In this document: piece after piece, positions 1 through 13,868 of the stretch
How positions within the stretch are numbered: position 1 is the first letter of the stretch
Layout: the number at the start of each line of letters is the position of its first letter
DNA from: Rhodeus uyekii
Lineage: Eukaryota > Chordata > Actinopteri > Cypriniformes > Acheilognathidae
Length of the DNA stretch: 64,000 nucleotides
Reading direction: 5' to 3'
Assembly: GCA_037043235.1 (NCBI GenBank)
Contig: JAWRVZ010000113.1
Span: forward strand, 261,001-325,000
Program-made: the position numbers and the translations under genes
Notes under the pieces: generated by a model
Told to the model about the DNA's origin: nothing
What the model saw: only the letters and a program-made list of their open reading frames with translations
The model's database searches: none

Positions 1-2083
1 GAGGCCTCTGGGTGAAAGGAAAAATGCTGCTGCCATTTCACCCACAGAAAGTGAGAGAGGGCAGAGTGAGAAAGGAAAAGAGAGGGGCAGAGAGACAGAT
101 GGGCTGTGGCACACACAAGCAGCGCCCACTGTACCCTCTCCAGTGCCCCTCTGCCATAATGAATAACATTATGGCTGCATGAAATGTCACCAGTCCCACC
201 CCACACCCCCCTAACCCTACCTCTCAAGACGAATTGAGCATCAAAATGTCAGATGTGCATCAATATCATTGTGAGTGTGTGTGTGTCCATGTGACGCATG
301 GACGTAGGTGTTAGCAGAGGTGCATTATTATGTACACACACAAGCACAAGGTTGTGACTGTCTCAGGGATCGGCACAGTCAGAAATGCCAAAAGTAAAAC
401 AAATTTCCATGGATGGCACAAATCACGATTTACAGTCTCTGTGATATTTATGATCATCAACCGCTCCATGAAACACACCCAAGCTTTATGTCCGTGTTCA
501 CAAAATCAAAAGGTCATTTTGGTGAAGAGTGTGTTGTGCTAAAAAACTTGCTTGTTAAATGCGGCATATTTATAATGCACTAGTTAAATTTTTCGTGTCG
601 TCACTAGTCACCCACTGAACATTACACATTAAAATCACAAAAACATCTTTTTTTTTCATTGCAACGTACATCCGAGAGTAACAGATTATCAAAAACTTAA
701 AACTATAGCAGATTTCAATGCATTAGATTTTCAGATTAAATAGATTTGTGAAATTCTGATTAACAAATACAAATAATAATACAAATACACAAATTCACAA
801 AAAGATCTATAACATGCACTTACAAAATAAGTACCGGTAATAAAAATTTTAAATATAAATTAAAAAATATATATATTAATTGAAAATATATATGCCTATA
901 GCAAATATAAAAACATCCCAATAAAACTAATATTTTACAAATAACTCACAAAGAACAAACAAAATCTGAAATACTGACTCTGTCGACTAACTGCTACAAT
1001 CTATACGGTCCTGTATTTCCATAGATAAAAGATGACATGACTTCATCTGTTTATTGTTAAACTAATTGGCAAAATAAAATTGTGTTTTTCAATCAAAACT
1101 ATTTAACAGAACAAAACATACAGCCGGTCGTTCATCTGGCCACCAACAGAGAAAAACGAACGGAAATTGCTTACGAGACGGCACAAAACACTCTTGTCTT
1201 ACTCTAGTCTTGCACTGTGTTAATTTGTTTCTATCTATTTTAAGTTGTTCACCAAGGAAGCTTTTATGTTGTGAACAGAAGCATTATTTATCTATTACTG
1301 CATCACAGGCGTACAGAGAGCAGTAAGGTCACGGTAAGCAGACAGACCATCTGATGGAACTTATGCCAGGCAAAGTGATGGAGTGATCCGGTGCCAAGAT
1401 GAGCTGTACACATATACACGCACAGAGCTGTGAGTGCTCCACCCAACTCTGAGCAAAGTCATTTAGGTCTTGTGTGTGTGTGTGCATGTGTGCGTGCGTA
1501 TCATAGTGCCAAAACTCAGTAGGACAGGCAACATGTTGAGAAGTAATCACCCACTGAGGCCTGCGGTTAACGAGAGCCTCGATCTATCACACACACCTCA
1601 GCCACAGTAGAGGCTATAGAGAACACAAGCCTTATAAATACATAAAATCCCATACCTGCAACATATTACAGAGGTCTGTTTAAAATGCTTTGCAGACCAC
1701 TACACAAGTGCTCTCTAGAGGAATGTAAAAATACTGACACAGAGTGGTCTTCACCACATCACAATGAATTCAGCGTTCGCTTTAACACTGCTGCTTGGGG
1801 GGCATTGAATTTTGTTTTAATATTTTCACCAACCCTATTAAAGAGAGATGTTTTTCTCTCTGCAACGGAGCTGCCCTGAAAGCCTTATCCACCGTTCTCT
1901 CTACGGTAAAATAATTTGAGAAACATTTCATTTCCTTGAAAATAGAGCAGCTTCTTTATTGCACTCAGAGCTTATATTTGATTACAGATTACAGATTTCA
2001 TCCATCCTCCCTCGTTTCTGTCATCTCATTACTCGTTTTTGTCTTTCACGGATCTTAAATAGATCATTCTTTATTTTATTTCC

Positions 2084-2123
<40 letters not shown>

Positions 2124-5100
2124 ACAGCTCATTATACCCCCTTCGTCTTTTCTTTAGATACTCTGCTTCACTCGACACTGTCATCTCTGAGGTCATCGGT
2201 ACGACAGAGTGCAGGTAAACACTGACAGAATCATACTTCCTTCCAATTTGCATAATGAAGCCTATTTGACTCTAATTATCCTAACAAGTAGCATCACCCC
2301 TAAGCCTCTCATCACCCTCTTAATGAGCGTTAATTATTCTATCTACACAAATAAGAGGCACCTCTAACACCTCTAGTATCCTCTTTTTCCCCTCCTTCGC
2401 TCTCCCGTTCTCACGTCGTCACAGGAAAGAGAACCCAGGCCAATCGATAGAGAAAATTGCCATAGAGAGAACGAAAAAGAGAATGATAGCCAACTAGTAA
2501 CACAAAAGTGCAACTCTAATTTCCAGAGCCGACACCATATGGCTACAATATATCCTCAAGAGAGAGCAAGAATATGTGGAGTCTGGCTGATGATAATGGC
2601 AATTATTTCTCAGGCGTTCTGATTGCATGTACGTGTTAAATGAACTGACGGCCGAGAGTCGTTAATGACAGAGAAATACCTTCCAGCAGCCTGCAAATAG
2701 ATAGCAAGACGAACAGATTTTCTACAAAGCAACAAAACAGAGATATGTATTTTTGTATTGTATGTATTTTTTTTCTTGAGTTACAAATATCTACAGTCAA
2801 TGGCCTTCGTTTTATCAATCAATCAACTCATTGCTTTTGCTGCCCTTCGCCAATGCAAAAATCTCCTTCACAAAGTCACCGAATGAGTGAATGAATTAAT
2901 AAAAGTAATGCGGGTTTGTGTGTGTGTGTTCTCACCGCTATACGCAAATTCCAAAAGTCCCACGGTAGTCACGCTTCAATGATCTAATGATTTTTTCCCG
3001 CCCTCCTCTTCATTCTTCCTTTCTGAATCCGACTGAAATCAATTTGCTGAGATGAAAGTTTTCAATTTTATTACGTTTGCAAAATGGGAACTTGCTAACT
3101 GGTCTTTCTGCAGTTGTAATGGAAAATTATTTCAGCATAGGCAAACTTCTTTCTCTCCGCCTCTGAGGGTTAGAAGTGATTTAAGCATTTTTTCTAAGGA
3201 AACATTTACTTCTAGACTCCAGAATAACAACACACCTTTGTGCAGGGGGTTATAGAGCCATCTTGAAAGCGGGGATATCAAAACTGATGAAATATCATGC
3301 AGCCACGTCTAGGAAATTGAAAGGAGAAAGATAACGGGGGAAATGGAAGAAATAGGGAGGGAAAGAAATCTTTCCTTTGGGATTTTTATTGTCTTCCTCT
3401 GGGTCATTATCTCAATTAAAAACATTGGAGATGATGATTACAGTCATTACTTTCATCTGCCCCCCTCCTGTCCACTATCCCTCGTTTCCCTCTGGATGCC
3501 AATCTGTGGGGAAATATCTTCTTGATTACCCCTCTTTGGATATAGATTATTAAAAGTACACACTCACTGCTCTCACAGCTGTGAACATCACTGTCTTGAA
3601 TTTAATTTGACGAATTTAAAAATCAAAGCAAAAATTGCTTTGCTAGAAAGTTTGTCAGCAAGAAAACCCACCAAGAGGGTTTGTGTCTGTGCGCATAAGC
3701 ATGTCTGAATGCCTGCATGGCGGTGTGTGTTTGTATGAGCGAGTAGAAAGAGAGAGAGCGGAAGAGATATAGGCTTCACAATCTCCCTAGAGCAAATCAT
3801 CTCCCTGGTGTCAGCCAACCCTCAAACATATGGGCCCCTTGCTTGGCTCACAGGCATGGCCAGTGTGTGTCTACGCATGTACATATGTGTGAGTGTGTGT
3901 ATGTGGCAGGGCAACTGTGTTTGACAGCCTGATAGTCTGACAGTTTTAATCACACCTCTGGTTTTGTTACAACTGTTCAGACCTGCGGTTGAGCCCTGAA
4001 ACACACAGATATCTGCCCTCGGACGCCGAAGGGAGGGGATGTTGGAGATGAGAGATGTTTCACAGTCAGTTTTCGCAGCTAGGAAAACGAGCTCTAAGCC
4101 TTACTTGGAAGACGGTCCTTCTGTAAACATCCATCTGCTTTTGTCAATTAAGCTCCTAAAACTCCCTGAAGCAACAAAAACCTTTCATCCGCCAGATTTA
4201 TCGATGGCTTTGTTGAGAACAGGTGCGTTTTCAGGCATTTGATTGAAGACAAATTGCAAATTTGGTGTAACTCACTCACAGATCTGTCTCCTCAGTCGTC
4301 AAACACTGGCTCGGCTCCCGCCATCACACAGACATCCACATTATAAGTTGTTTTCCGCCTCTTGCTTCCATTTCTCATATGCTGCGCAATTCGAACTGTC
4401 CATCCTACTACATGTCAGCAATTCTGTAGTCTAAAAGAATAAATCAAGCAACTGGCCAATAGCTTGCAAACACCACGCCGTTTTCTATAAACACAAATCT
4501 GCAAATATTCCTGTGGATATTGCACAGTTCACCGGACACAATTCCATGCATTCAAACCACACGCTGTCAACTTGCAAGAGTTGTACTCTTTGCATGCAGT
4601 CCATTACACACAGCAGTGTGAGGCTACGTTTACTGCGGAGGCTGGGGGGGGGGGGGGGCAGTAATGATGATGATGACAGTTTCAGTGCTTGATCAGCAAG
4701 TGCTGTCTCCAGAGTCAACATCTCTGATACCATCCGAGCCCTCACACTCTTGGACAAACTTGTCATCCCTTACGTTGGAAGATCTTTCTAATTTTGCAGT
4801 CCCCCACACTTTCTGTCTATCTCTATCTCACCCCCACAGCCTAATTGTTTGTTTGTGTGACATGTCCAGTTTCAGACTTGCTGGGATAGTAGAAGTAAAA
4901 ATAGATGTGAAGGCCACTGTGGGTCCTCAGCTGGAGAGGATGAATAAAAAAACAGCGCTGCTGGGACACAAGTCTGCTCGTTTCATCACGGTCTCCTGCT
5001 TCTGTGGAGAGCGAAAATAGGATGGCTCACCTTTAGCATTGCAAATATATTTATTCAATAACCGTTCAAATACAACATAAAGTATTTAAAAAGGCAATGA

Positions 5101-5863
5101 ATAAATAGAACGAAGTGCTTCCTGTTTATTGTTACCAAACCAGCTTGTTTTAATAAGCTATTAAAAATTGATGACAAAGAGAAAATACTCCTGTGAGAAG
5201 AAATTCACCTTACTCTCAATTGCACAGTTGGATATTCTGATGTGAAAGACCTTTAACTTACGCATAATGCTCTAACTTAACAATAAATAATAATAATAAT
5301 AGCTAAACAGTACAAACACAGCACGTTGTTCGCTCTTCCTAAATGTCCGAGAATAAACGTGCTCGTGTCACTGTCAATAAACTGTTGTATCCACGCGTGC
5401 AGGACGCTTTAGTCCTGTTTTTACATCTCTCTCTGTCTTGCTAGCTAACTAGTCTACATGCATGCATAATTCAGGATAAGACTGCAAAACAACAAGGTGA
5501 GAAACCAACATTTCTATTATTAATACGCTTGGCACAACACAACCACAACGTTGCTGTCGCTGCGCGCCAGTCTCTCCCAGCCACTCACCACAGAAGTGTG
5601 TGTATTCATCTCTAAATATTTCAAGCGTAAATTAAGATGTTAAAATGGGTCAAGTGGAATAGGGAGCGATCTGCACCAACTTTATTTATTTTCTTTTGTT
5701 GGGGGGCATTCGCTATGAAGACACGAAAGCGCACTTAGATATGGCATTGCTCTGAGGCTGTTTGAATACACGAGGGATTCTTGTCGTTTTTAATTTTTCA
5801 TAGTTTAAATGTAAAAATTGCCATCTCGCAACAAGTTTTGGTTGTGCGTAAACGTTTCTTTAC
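1..5863 (-). other. Putative intron 1 of the TMEM132B-like gene
   Basis: No coding exon is recognisable in this stretch. It holds simple repeats, including a CT run at about 2088-2122 and short CA/TG runs near 1470, 2920 and 3880, and a G-run at about 4647-4658. Otherwise it is moderately complex non-coding DNA. If the signal-peptide exon at 5921-5864 is real, this is the start of its first intron, which continues beyond the window. Short open frames here show no codon bias or family resemblance. Confidence 0.4.
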
Positions 5864-5921
5864 CTCCGTGGAGAGACGAGACGAGGAGCGCGTGCAGTAA
5901 CGCCATCCGTACAGCGATCAT
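5864..5921 (-). CDS. tmem132b: Signal-peptide first exon, probably TMEM132B-like
   Basis: Reading the minus strand, an ATG at 5921 opens a 19-codon stretch, MIAVRMALLHALLVSSLHG, plus one further base. It runs straight into a splice donor, GTAAAG, at 5863. One basic residue followed by a leucine-rich hydrophobic core and a small-residue end (SSLHG) is a classical signal peptide. TMEM132 proteins are single-pass neuronal membrane proteins whose first exon is short and encodes the signal sequence, with the large extracellular region beginning in exon 2. Gene identity rests on synteny: in other vertebrates TMEM132B lies downstream of AACS in the same orientation, as here. I see no second exon, so another secreted or membrane protein is possible. 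The second ATG (codon 6) could also serve as a start. Confidence 0.5.
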
Positions 5922-6640
5922 CTTTGGCTTTCGGAGTTGTGGTATATTGTTCAAAAATGACATTATGAATTATCTAGTTTGAGAAGTTGGGGTGTAAATA
6001 ACATAATCCTGTGGAAAGTCATGTGATAAAGTAACGGGTTAGGCGGCGGATTCGCGTTGTTGCGGTCCTCAAAAAATCCGCGTCCTTTAACTGTCACCAA
6101 AATTCCGTTAGAAACGAGATTCAAACCCTTTACTAAAGCAGTGAGGCGTTATTGTAAGCCGGGGAAAGTCACTGTTATTGTTCCTCTGGTGTAATTATTC
6201 CTTCCGCGCATAAAGTTTAAAACACAAGTATAAAGGTCCGGACCGGTGGCGTTATGAAGTCTCTCTTCCGGGGAAGTTGGTGCTGTTCTGCGCGCGAGAG
6301 CGGTGGATACACGCGCGTCCTATGAATCCGTCTCCTGGCGCACGGGAGCCCAAAACCACCCGAGGTCACAGCTGACTCTCTCGGAAATGTTCCCATCGCT
6401 CCAGTGACGCTGCGTTTGCATTAACATGTCTGAATTGTATCTTCGCTTTGCCGAAATGAACTTACTCGCGTAGTTCTCCTGAGACAGAGAGGCCAACAGT
6501 CAAGCTGGTACTCCAGCGCGAAGAGCGGGAAGCGCGTGAAGAAGAGGCGAAAATGAGGGACATCTTAGCTAGCCAATAGGGTTTCCCGACAGAACAGGTG
6601 CACTGAAAAGGCAGCCAATCGCAATCCCCTCATCCCTGCC
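5922..6640 (-). promoter_or_regulatory. CpG-rich promoter and 5' UTR region of the signal-peptide gene
   Basis: CpG is common here, with runs such as gcgcgcgagagcgg and cacgcgcgtcc near 6290-6320, in contrast to the CpG-poor flanks. Two CCAAT boxes, agccaatagg (about 6570) and agccaatcgc (about 6614), are roughly 45 bp apart. They lie where upstream NF-Y sites would sit for minus-strand transcription starting near 6.4-6.5 kb. No clear minus-strand TATA box is visible, as is usual for CpG-type promoters. The transcription start and 5' UTR boundaries cannot be fixed from sequence alone. Confidence 0.45.
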
Positions 6641-8240
6641 ACCAACGAGGCTGACAGATCATCAAAAGCACATTTCTTTTACAAAACGCAAATTTTACAC
6701 ACTATCCTAATGTTTATTAAAAGGAAGGGATTTATATATATATATAGTTTGAATTTAGATGTTTTAATTGATTTGTGGCTGTGCAAATATGACTTTAGTT
6801 CATATTAACATGCTAACAGGCTTAAAATACACTGTTGAAACAAAAACAAAACATAAACAAACCAAAATTGGATTGCGGATTTTAGCGGTTTAGATTAAAA
6901 TGGTTTTTAAAATGCTCAAAATCCCTCAAAACATTCAAAACAAAGTAAAACAGATTTATTTTATCACGCAATACATTTTCTAAGTATATGCATTCCTTGT
7001 AAATCAAACCTATGACCTTGACTACAGACATGCAAGAGTAAAGTACTTCGGGATTTATTGGAAATATGAGAAAATGTATACTTAGTGGGAACCAGAGCAT
7101 AAGTGTGTCTCTGTGATCAAATAGAGGAGCAATGGGGACCCCTAGTGAACACCAACTGAATATCTTTTCTCTGTGTGTGGTCTAAGCACAAGCAATGCCA
7201 GATTTGAAATGTCTCACACTTTCCTATTTTTCCTCTTTTAATCCACGAATTTGATGTGTACTTGTGAAGCTACTGTCAAGAAATTAACATATAACAAAAC
7301 GTTAGTTGAAATAATGTCTTGGTGGAAATCAAAAGTGAGCTCATTTGATATCCACCAAATTGCATTTGAATACATTGTTTTTTGTACCTCTTTTTGATTA
7401 AACACAAAACTGGTTGATTTAAATATAAACCTTTTTGATGATTATAGGATTTGTATTTGCAACCATGCTTCTTACCCTTTTCTCCGGAAGGCAGAATATT
7501 TCCAGCTATTGAGTGCGTGAATGATGAATGCAGAAAGTGAATCTGATGCATTCTGTTTCTTCCCGAAACTAATTGCCAGGCCCAGCTTTTGGGATCGATG
7601 TTTTTTGGCCCAGATTTTTGGATGTACTGCATTGTGTATTTAGAACAAATACGAATGGCTCTCTTGTATCTCTTTGTCTCCCCTTCTTACCCTCTGTTCA
7701 TGCACACACACACACACACACACACACGCGCACTCACATTCACACACACACAAACACAAGAACACGTACACATGCTTAACCCTCAGAGCCCCATGTATAG
7801 ATATAGTTACAATGTATTTTTTCCTCACACTCAAACGTGTCATCCTTACAAAACAGCATTTTAAGCAAAATTTGCAACATCAGAATTATTTGGAGAAATG
7901 TTATAAAACTGGGCATTTATGAATGGAAAACTTCACCACAATTATTGACTGATTGATTGATTTTTGAGAAGAAAAAAGCTCTCAATTCACAGCACAATTA
8001 AACACACAGATGTATTTGAAAAATAATATATTTGATAAAAATTGTCAAATTTATGTACGTTCAAAATTTCAGGACAAACTTAAGAAAGGGTTCATGCAGT
8101 TATGCAAGCTACATCAACATATATTGTGCATATAAAGAATTCTCAATATATTCATAAATAAATATAAATGTTGCATTTTTATATAGTAGGTAGATCAAGT
8201 AGCTCACAAGCCAAAAAAGTGTAGGCACCCCTGCATTAAA

Positions 8241-8328
8241 CAGTCTCCCAAGATGATAAAAAGTGTCCAAAAAAATGGTTTAAAGTTTATTCCATTTTTG
8301 TTTCACTTTTTATCATCTTGAGAGACTG
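8241..8328. repeat. Short near-perfect hairpin
   Basis: The arms at 8241-8265 and 8304-8328 are reverse complements with one mismatch in 25 bases (cagtctcccaagatgataaa paired with its complement). A second inner pair (caaaaaaatgg and ccatttttg) extends the stem. The structure may be a tiny foldback transposon remnant. No clear target duplication is seen. Confidence 0.75.
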
Positions 8329-10657
8329 TGTAATGATTAAGTTGACAAAAAAGTGCTGTTATAAAGAGCTGTTTTTGTGATGACTACAACGATTTCCTAA
8401 AATAATTGAAGGCACGATGTGGCCCGTCGCTCGAGGAAGTTCACCTGGCCTCAGAGAGGACAGCAATCAGCAAAAACTGCAATGATCCTCATTAGAATAA
8501 ACACACGCAAACAGTAGTCACTGACACACACACACACACACCCCTTACACACCAAACATGAGCCCTGGTGCAGAAAGGCAGCCTCGTGCTTGTTGAACCG
8601 TAGCGCATACATTAGAATCTCATTAACAGTGGGTGAATTGCTGGGCTCAGAGGGCATGCTAGCAGGCACATCGCTGGGGCGGACAGACCAGCATCGCTGT
8701 GTTACACACCACAAGGCTCTCATGAAATACCGTTCATTAGTTAGTGAAACTCAAACGACATCAGCATCCCAATTACACAGCCTATATTCCAATTAAGAAA
8801 GAAAGGCACACACAATTAAATAATTAACTGATGCAAATGAACGCCATCATGTAGACCATCAAACCGATTGTGTTTGCAGTGGAGCGCGCGTCACTTTCGG
8901 CTCTCCTGTGTCACATAATAAAAATGAATATTACAAAATAGCCTACACCCATAAGATTGTGATATGCAAATTAGCCAAGCATCCCGGCCTTTGAAACGAA
9001 TACTTTTCTTTCTCTTCGGTTTGCACAGAAATGAATGTTTTCCTGACTGAGGGCCTCCAGCCCTTTCAGGATCTTTTACAAGCAGATCAATTACGCTCTT
9101 GAAAAGCTGTTGTTTAAACGCGCGTCTCCTCAGGAGATGCAATTTACCACTGAGCATAAATCAATGCCGACGAGAAGGGCTAATTCAAAGCCCTCATTTG
9201 ATGTCAATTTGGCCCTGACCGTGGTCCGTTTATAATGACTGAATGTGTTGGGAGTATATTACCCGGAACGGAGCCACAAAGCGTGTGCAGTCATAACTTC
9301 CTGGTCTTTTAGACATCGAGAACACATTTCCATATTGTGCCTGTCCGGCATTGTTTGTTTACTAGCCTCTTTGGATGAAATACGGGTGTCACAAGTCATC
9401 AATCTGCACACAACCGGAGGTGTGAACAATTCTTTGAACTGAATTTCGCACTCCAAGGAAATGGGTACTCCAGCGTCTCACGAGGGAACGTGCATCTGAA
9501 AGTATCTGGAAAACACGGCCAAATCTTTTCGCTGCCCATATTCAGCACCAATCTGTTACCGCCTCCTCTGAGATCCATAATGATAAAACAGAGAGAGAAG
9601 ATGAGAGGCAGGACATGATCATTAAACGGGCATGTGTATAATAGTTGGGATTCATCGAGAGGATTTTTCATGCTAACTAGAATTTGGAGTAAAATACATT
9701 TTGAGAGTCCTTGTCTGATGTATTGAATCTATTTGATAGAGTGCAGAGGCAAAAGGTCAAAGGTTAAAGTGAAGGATGTGAGATTAAGAGGATGCTCTAA
9801 CGATGTAAAGTGAGGAAATGTTGCACCAGCTTCTATCACATTGTAACGTGGGCTATTTCTGGGAGACCGAATGAGAGCACCTAGTCTGGCAGTTTACCAT
9901 TTTTTGTAGCCAACAGAAAAAAAGTGATTCCTAATACAGAAGATCATCATAACATAGACACAAAGCTCAACTGTAAAGGCCAGTTCACACCCAGGAAGAA
10001 AAACTATAACAATCAAGAAAAATCTTTCTAAATATAAAAGAATAGCAGAGTCCACAATTACAACGATAGTGTTGGAATAAAACAGAATCCAGCATGCTTT
10101 AAAGGGTTTAAGCATTTAAAACAGCAGATGACAAAACTACAGCGTGTGATTAGAACAAACAGACTCAACTCTTTACATCTACACCATCGGAATATCGTTC
10201 TGTGTCAATTAAAGAATTAAAGATGCAAATTGTTATTAGATTAGTTGTAATTGTGAATCCTGACATTACAATTTAGCCAGTGAACAGTGAAAAAGCTTAC
10301 CAGACAGCACAGATTTTGCTAGTTTATGAATAGACTACATTTCCACTCTTTCTCTGGGACGGTGTTTTCCAAACGGGGGTTTGCAAACTGTCATTATTCA
10401 CGTGCGAGCAGCTTTCTGTGTTTTTGGTGTCTCTGAGTGTCTCAGTTCACAGTACATGCAGCCTCTCCATCTCTGGATGTGCTGTGAATTTAACATGCAG
10501 GTGGGAAAGCGGTGTTTGACCGCTTGAATTTTTTTAAATAAATACACATTCACATCCTTTCCAACAATTCTGTGGACTGTAGTTTATAGCATTTCACCAA
10601 TATTTCACTAAAATACATAAAGGATATAGATTATACATTCTAAAATACATTAAAATA

Positions 10658-10790
10658 GTCATGGCCTAATGGTTAGAGAGTCAAGACTGATAACCTGAAA
10701 GCTGTGGGTTCGATTCTCAATACTGGCTCAATAATCAATCATGACTGAGGTGCCTGCACTGAGCAAGGCACTCAACATTCAATCACCCCA
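10658..10790 (+). mobile_element. tRNA-derived SINE, degenerate
   Basis: An A-box-like segment (tggcctaatggttagag) is followed about 40 bases later by a B-box-like ggttcgattct, the internal RNA polymerase III promoter of tRNA-derived SINEs. The following actgaggtgcctgcactgag resembles the body common in fish SINEs that read 'gaggtgcccttgagcaaggca'. It is not a functional tRNA because the stem pairing is poor. Confidence 0.7.
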
Positions 10791-13429
10791 TAGTCAAAAA
10801 TTTGAAATCTTAAAAACTCTTTGAACATAAAAAAAGCCAATTTAAGACATTAATATTAGTATTACATCAATACCTACATACCTACATATTAGTATGTAGT
10901 GTAAAATAAAACGGATTATATTATAAAATATTCATTTTTATTTCAAACTAATTATGATTATTATTATTATTACATTTTATTGGGTTTCTGAGAACTATAG
11001 TGTGAATATAACGTGGACTGAGACACTTGTAAAAAGAGGTTTCATTCCACTTTAAGGTCCAGCAACAAAATGTGTTGCTGATAGTATATATATATATTAA
11101 CTCTTAAATTAAAAAATCTCAAAGGGTACTTCAAGAAATATTTTACATCTATTTCCGATTCAAGTCACCTTTATTTATCACCAAAAGTCACCAAAATTAA
11201 ACTTATCATTGTGCTTTTTACAATACGTACAGATTGTTTTACAGAGATAACAGGAAGATAGTGCAACAAAGTTTGTTCGCAGGCCAGTCAATACTATTGA
11301 TGAATATTCAAGTGGACTGAATGACAAAAGTGACAAAGTTTGGGAACCTCTACTCTGGGGCAATGCAAGAATGATCAAATACTGTTAAAGCATCATCTAC
11401 ACACTATTGTGCAACTTTTGCTCTTCATTACATTTCATTAGAGCAAAAACATGAAAACAAATTCTTTAATGAGTTGAACATACTTAAACTTATCATTAGG
11501 CCAATGAGATTTTACTGTAGGAGGGACAATGCAACTTTACTCAAGCAACCTCTCTTATTATAGCCATGGTAGAAATATATTGTTTCCTTTTCAAAATTGA
11601 AGCCACTTTGTCCATCTATTATTAATAATAATGATTATATACTTTATCTGTGAGCCTTTAAGCATTAACCCCTCCAGTTCCACTTCACAGTCCCTCCCGT
11701 GATAACTTATCCAACCAAATCTGAATAAAACATTCTGTTAGGCTTTTAAGGTCTAATTCTGCAAAAAAAAAGTAAGCCGATCAACAAACAAGACCCCTGA
11801 GCCGTGTGCCAATCACTGAAATAATGATAATGTGAATTCTAAACAAGAAATAATAACAATAATGACACACTTCCCATGATTCTGCTGTTAGTGGGGAGTG
11901 TTAGTGAAGCATGATTCAAGCAAACATCTCATTTGCCAGTAGATTACCCCAGAGAAAGCATCCCACCTGCAGAAAGAAAGAGAGAGAGATCGACAGATTT
12001 ATTAAGAAGAGTGCAAATATTAATTTTGATCTCGTCTCACGGTGCGCAAGGACTTAATTACCCTTATTTGCATATAATTGCATCCCGTGGGATGGCCCGC
12101 AAGGCATGACTCACAGAGCGAGACGTTGTTTTGGTCGTTGTGGTGACGAACGTTGCTCATCAGTCTGACTGAAACCTTGCGGTCGGACTGAGCATGCTCA
12201 GTACACACACCAATGAATTTCAATGAAGACCAGCCCATTCACCTTCTGTCCCATGGCAGTTCCAGCGTGACACATGCTGATTAGCAGAGCTCTGTAAAGT
12301 GAGATTGAATTATGTAAATACAGTGATTTAGAATACATCCAATCTGACTGGGCTATTTTGCAATCAAATCGGCAATTTGCCGTTTTAGTTATTTATGCGC
12401 CTCTTATTCACCTGCTGGCTTGTTTATCTGGGCTTGTTAATCAATTCAGGCTCATCATGCAGATCTATATCTGCCTGTTTATTTACTCCTGAATATAAAC
12501 ATTTATTTTTCTTCTCTCGTTGTACATGCTAGCACAAAGTGCACAAGACCATTCCTCCATGGCACATGGTGCGTTCATGCATTCAGAGAACAGTGAAGAA
12601 AGGAGAATGCTAAATAACCCTTCAATCACTTCCCACACAGTAAAATCAATGGTGCTCCGTTTACAAAATGTCCAAAAAATTCTTCTGCCACCCAAATCCC
12701 AGGAAAACACCTTAGCGACATGAGGACTTTGGAGAGAGCTGTTTAGCTAATGAGCCGAATTTAACACTCAGTTATAATGAAACTCAAGAGTGAACAACAA
12801 AACACATTGAGGCCTAATCCAGAAACAGCCTTCACACATTTATTTGCAGCACACAAAGATCCATTAGTGGGTGCCAGGAATGTTATACGACTGTTGGATG
12901 ACCAGAAGGAGGGAGAATAATTGTGCTAATGAACAGAAAGGAGGGATGAGACGCAGACGAGTGTGTGGCAGATGGCTACGACGAGCCGCAATTAGAGAAT
13001 GAGGGGCTGACTCTGTGTGCACATGAAAGATAAATAACAGGTTCGGACAGAATTTAAATACACATGATTGTATAGAAGCGGATACACACCTAATCATACT
13101 CAAACTAGGTCTCAGGATGCAAAAGCTGCAGCTCATTTATTCACTGCATGCAAACAAATCACACAACTCTCATCAGAGAGAAACAAACATCACTAGCACT
13201 GTAAGAAAGTACTTTAAAACATCTGCGACATGGGGTCCCAGCCTTTTCAGCATGCATGGATTCTATCTGAATTTGCATTAAGGTGAAATAGCACTCTGCG
13301 GTCAACCAGGTGTATGTGTTTTGCAGCTCAGAGGCACAGTGTTCAATTTTTGACCAATGCATGAAGTCAAAAAGAAACCATTGTGAGAGTCAACCTGCCT
13401 CTAGTGCATGACAAAATAAAATTTTATTG

Positions 13430-13829
13430 GATGTTACTAGGGATGAGCGAGTACAGCATTATCTGTATCTGTATCTGTTAACCATATGAATTTTTTATAT
13501 CTGTATCTGTACTGGGACTGGGCGGGGCCTAACCCAGAAGTGAGCTGGATTTAAACCGGAAGTGGTCGGGTTGTCTTGAAATGGGCGGGGCTTTAATCTG
13601 TATGTTATTTTTAATCATGCAATTGATATGGGTTGATCAGAAATTGTTATATTTATTGCAGAGAAAAAAAATCTCCGACATGCAGAGACGCTAGAATGCT
13701 AGTCGCATTCTACCAAGCACCAATTCTGAACAAAGCCAACGTTTACCAGAACTCTACTGGTTAATAAGTAAGTACTACAAACAAAACCGAAATAAAAAGC
13801 AAAATACCCATGAACCTGTGTGACTGAGG

Positions 13830-13868
<39 letters not shown>

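Larger units (their letters stand above)
6641..13429. other. Intergenic DNA with possible regulatory blocks
   Basis: No gene is visible. The stretch contains CA runs (about 7701-7728 and 8523-8540), a hairpin at 8241-8328, one SINE at about 10658-10790, and several AT-rich parts. The sequence at about 8440-9260 and 11980-12480 is non-repetitive and dense in homeodomain- and octamer-like words such as atgcaaatt and aattaa. It may be regulatory, but nothing here proves that. Confidence 0.5.

Noticed and set aside
4664..5020. 118-codon plus-strand frame
   Set aside because: No family resemblance; it lies next to a G-run and in a predicted intron.
6227..6245. Plus-strand TATA-like gtataaaggtccgg
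   Set aside because: It would direct rightward transcription, and no plus-strand exon follows.
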